Below are positions 63,701 through 64,000 of a stretch of 64,000 bases of DNA, one piece after another. Source of the stretch: JALYRV01 sp040902895 (lineage in GTDB: Bacteria > Acidobacteriota > Vicinamibacteria > Vicinamibacterales > SCN-69-37); NCBI GenBank assembly GCA_040902895.1, contig JBBDWL010000129.1, forward strand, positions 11,738 to 75,737, read 5' to 3'. How positions within the stretch are numbered: position 1 is the stretch's first letter; every line of letters starts with the position of its first letter. The notes below the pieces were generated by a model. That model had not been told where the DNA came from, did not search any database, and was given only the letters and a program-made list of their open reading frames with translations. The position numbers and the translations under genes were made by a program.

Positions 63701-63839
63701 CCGGAAGGACGCCGCCGGACGCATCTTTGACGACGCCTTCGATGGCGCCGCGTGTTTCCTGAGCAGCGGCCGGTACAGCAATGGCCAGCGCCAGGAGCAT
63801 GATCAGGCTCCGTAAGCGGATTAGTCTCATCTTTCCCAT
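60783..63839 (-). CDS. TonB-dependent receptor, Oar-like with carboxypeptidase regulatory domain
   Basis: 1018 residues. Signal peptide MRLIRLRSLIMLLALAIAVPAAAQ (start at ATG 63839 or, nine bases later, 63830). About 27-110 is a carboxypeptidase-regulatory/Cna-B-like domain (GAIEGVVKDASGGVLPGVTVEAKN...ATLQGFNTAQRTDV). SVRAEAPIVDVKKNAVSTTI contains a TonB box, the plug spans about 130-240, and the rest is a large barrel ending ARVYARFQF. This architecture is the acidobacterial/Oar type that imports large or polymeric substrates. Ligand unknown. Transcribed from a promoter at 63879-63907 and terminated by the hairpin at 60708-60739. Confidence 0.9.
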   Translation of the reverse strand: MGKMRLIRLRSLIMLLALAIAVPAAAQETRGAIEGVVKDASGGVLPGVTVEAKNVSGATASTTTDERGIYRFPALPVGTYTIVATLQGFNTAQRTDVLLTIGQQLKADLTLTVGTVSETVSVRAEAPIVDVKKNAVSTTITAETIDLLPKGRDFLEALVGIPGINSVQRAGGIMIDGATATENRYVVDGMDITNLRTGASGKRVIVDFIEQIQVQRSGYSAEYRAATGGVISAISKSGTNRFRGEAGINYEGPTLNKKLQGNVRPTLNISTIDNETLEYVFPPRVHETSRVEPVFQVSGPILENRVWFFGGAAPMRNTQTRTVTWRSPNPNGPQTQTFKDEEKSDQYMYSVTAQLTNRLRGRFNGNNGRSDPGLPVPSFDAASGVSTANPLNFNPQPTLRTFGTADSYGGQIDWTATDQLFLNVTSGWYQENDFSAGGEQFKGTRRTFANSNLTYAAVPEQFRRASGFADNPVNTFNEKDANSRFNFNVDATTFRHWKGQHSLKVGVQYERLSNSVDEGQQFANIVFQWDRFRQPSAGGDPQRGTYGYYTVSRRFTAGDVTSHNVGIFLQDQWSVSDRLTFNYGVRTDRTNIPSYRPENPSLSFSFSEKIAPRFGLAYDLRGDARWKAYGSWGVFYDIEKLDMPRGLWGADRWVDYHYTLDTPDWASVDCADTEGSTGCPGRLIERLDRRHVSNELGNVLVDPNLKPMKTQEATIGLEHELSNIMSLGVRYTHKWLNKAIEDVGVLDPVLGAEIFYIANPGEGIGEFPIPGLPPTPKAKRVYDAVDFTFNRRLHNNWSLNSSLLFSRLWGNYTGLSNGQSETGRNSPNVTRAFDGLFMSYDSKGNATYGRMGTDMPVQFKALGTYMSPWGTSIGVDFRANSGLLHTTTMSYKSVPVPVEGYGDLGRTPFFNQTNLLFSHTFRLPRSMALNIQFNLDNLFDQDIVTAFDTSPYLNGNLSFPNDINDQSAFFRGFDYREVMAGIHARTPSLGNPDPRYGSGKGISFQSARSARVYARFQF

Positions 63840-63878
63840 CCCCTATGAATCTGTGGCAGCGAACGTGACGGAGGCTTA

Positions 63879-63907
63879 CTTATATGGTACGAACCGCGAG
63901 TACACAA
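63879..63907 (-). promoter_or_regulatory. promoter of the Oar-like receptor
   Basis: On the minus strand TTGTGT (63902-63907), 17 bases, TATAAG (63879-63884), placing the start of transcription near 63872, about 33 bases before the ATG. Confidence 0.6.
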
Positions 63908-63912
63908 GGACG

Positions 63913-63924
63913 GATTACGTAATC
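63913..63924. promoter_or_regulatory. 12-bp perfect palindrome upstream of the receptor promoter
   Basis: GATTACGTAATC is self-complementary and lies five bases upstream of the -35 hexamer, in the position of an activator site. The bound protein is unknown. Confidence 0.4.
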
Positions 63925-64000
63925 GGCGCGGCCCGACAAAGGCTAAAACGGCCAATTGGTGCGGCGGGACAAGGTATTCTGGTGCGGTTATGCCTGCCCG

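Noticed and set aside
63990..64000. ATG at 63990 possibly starting a plus-strand gene
   Set aside because: Only four codons are visible; a -10-like TATTCT is nearby but nothing can be confirmed.

Overview
The window (about 65-68% GC by eye) reads as chromosomal DNA from an Acidobacteriota bacterium, most likely class Vicinamibacteria (Luteitalea-like). That is an inference from a mix of traits: Oar-type TonB-dependent receptors with an N-terminal carboxypeptidase-regulatory domain, a stand-alone MacB/FtsX permease of the acidobacterial duplicated-orphan-permease type, a PA2778/PA2779-type cysteine-peptidase pair, many small GC-rich intergenic repeats, and 4-base start/stop overlaps (ATGA/GTGA) between co-transcribed genes. 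No insertion sequence, prophage, CRISPR array or rRNA was seen. No gap between genes exceeds 300 bases.

Layout. 1-5.4 kb (+): the 3' part of an S9 peptidase; a FecA-like TonB-dependent receptor behind an IscR/Rrf2-type operator-promoter and a 20-bp RNA hairpin that buries its ribosome-binding site; a remnant of the 3' end of a ferrochelatase gene; dut. 5.6-10.3 kb (-): a C39 peptidase/TPR/beta-barrel fusion with its PA2779-type partner, then zwf-gnd (oxidative pentose phosphate). 10.4-13.7 kb: a small basic protein, an FMN reductase, two tiny membrane proteins, tRNA-Leu(CAG), sppA. 13.8-24.6 kb: a PpiD/SurA-like foldase (-) divergent from the rod-shape operon GGDEF-mreB-mreC-mreD-mrdA-rodA-rng (+).

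24.9-28.9 kb (-): two envelope genes, then a stress module of alkyltransferase-like protein, ECF sigma, anti-sigma and a DUF4097 protein. 29-40.5 kb (-): an apparent eight-gene operon opening with a duplicated pair of HEAT-repeat and HD-GYP proteins, followed by a membrane protein, a PafA-like phosphatase, an M4 protease and a barrel protein. 40.6-44.6 kb (+): nucleoside salvage (phosphorylase, CNT transporter, purine nucleoside phosphorylase, cytidine deaminase). 44.6-47 kb: orphan FtsX permease. 47-51.1 kb (+): mtnA-tsaD-yjbQ-Nudix-HD. 51.1-54.7 kb (+): two ABC ATPases and two permeases. 54.8-60.7 kb: a membrane-anchored unknown, gamma-glutamylcyclotransferase, PilZ (-), aldehyde dehydrogenase, hybrid histidine kinase. 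60.8-63.8 kb (-): a large Oar-like TonB-dependent receptor.

The most unusual signals are four. (1) A roughly 70-bp two-hairpin repeat occurs in four places, always in the same reading frame as the gene it follows or interrupts, coding for GAPRATEPGGVQGTPP-like peptide, once inside the RNase G/E gene. (2) The HEAT/HD-GYP quartet shares a common N-terminal region of unknown function. (3) The receptor at 2335 combines an Rrf2-type site with a hairpin over its start. (4) A ferrochelatase tail lies directly behind that receptor.
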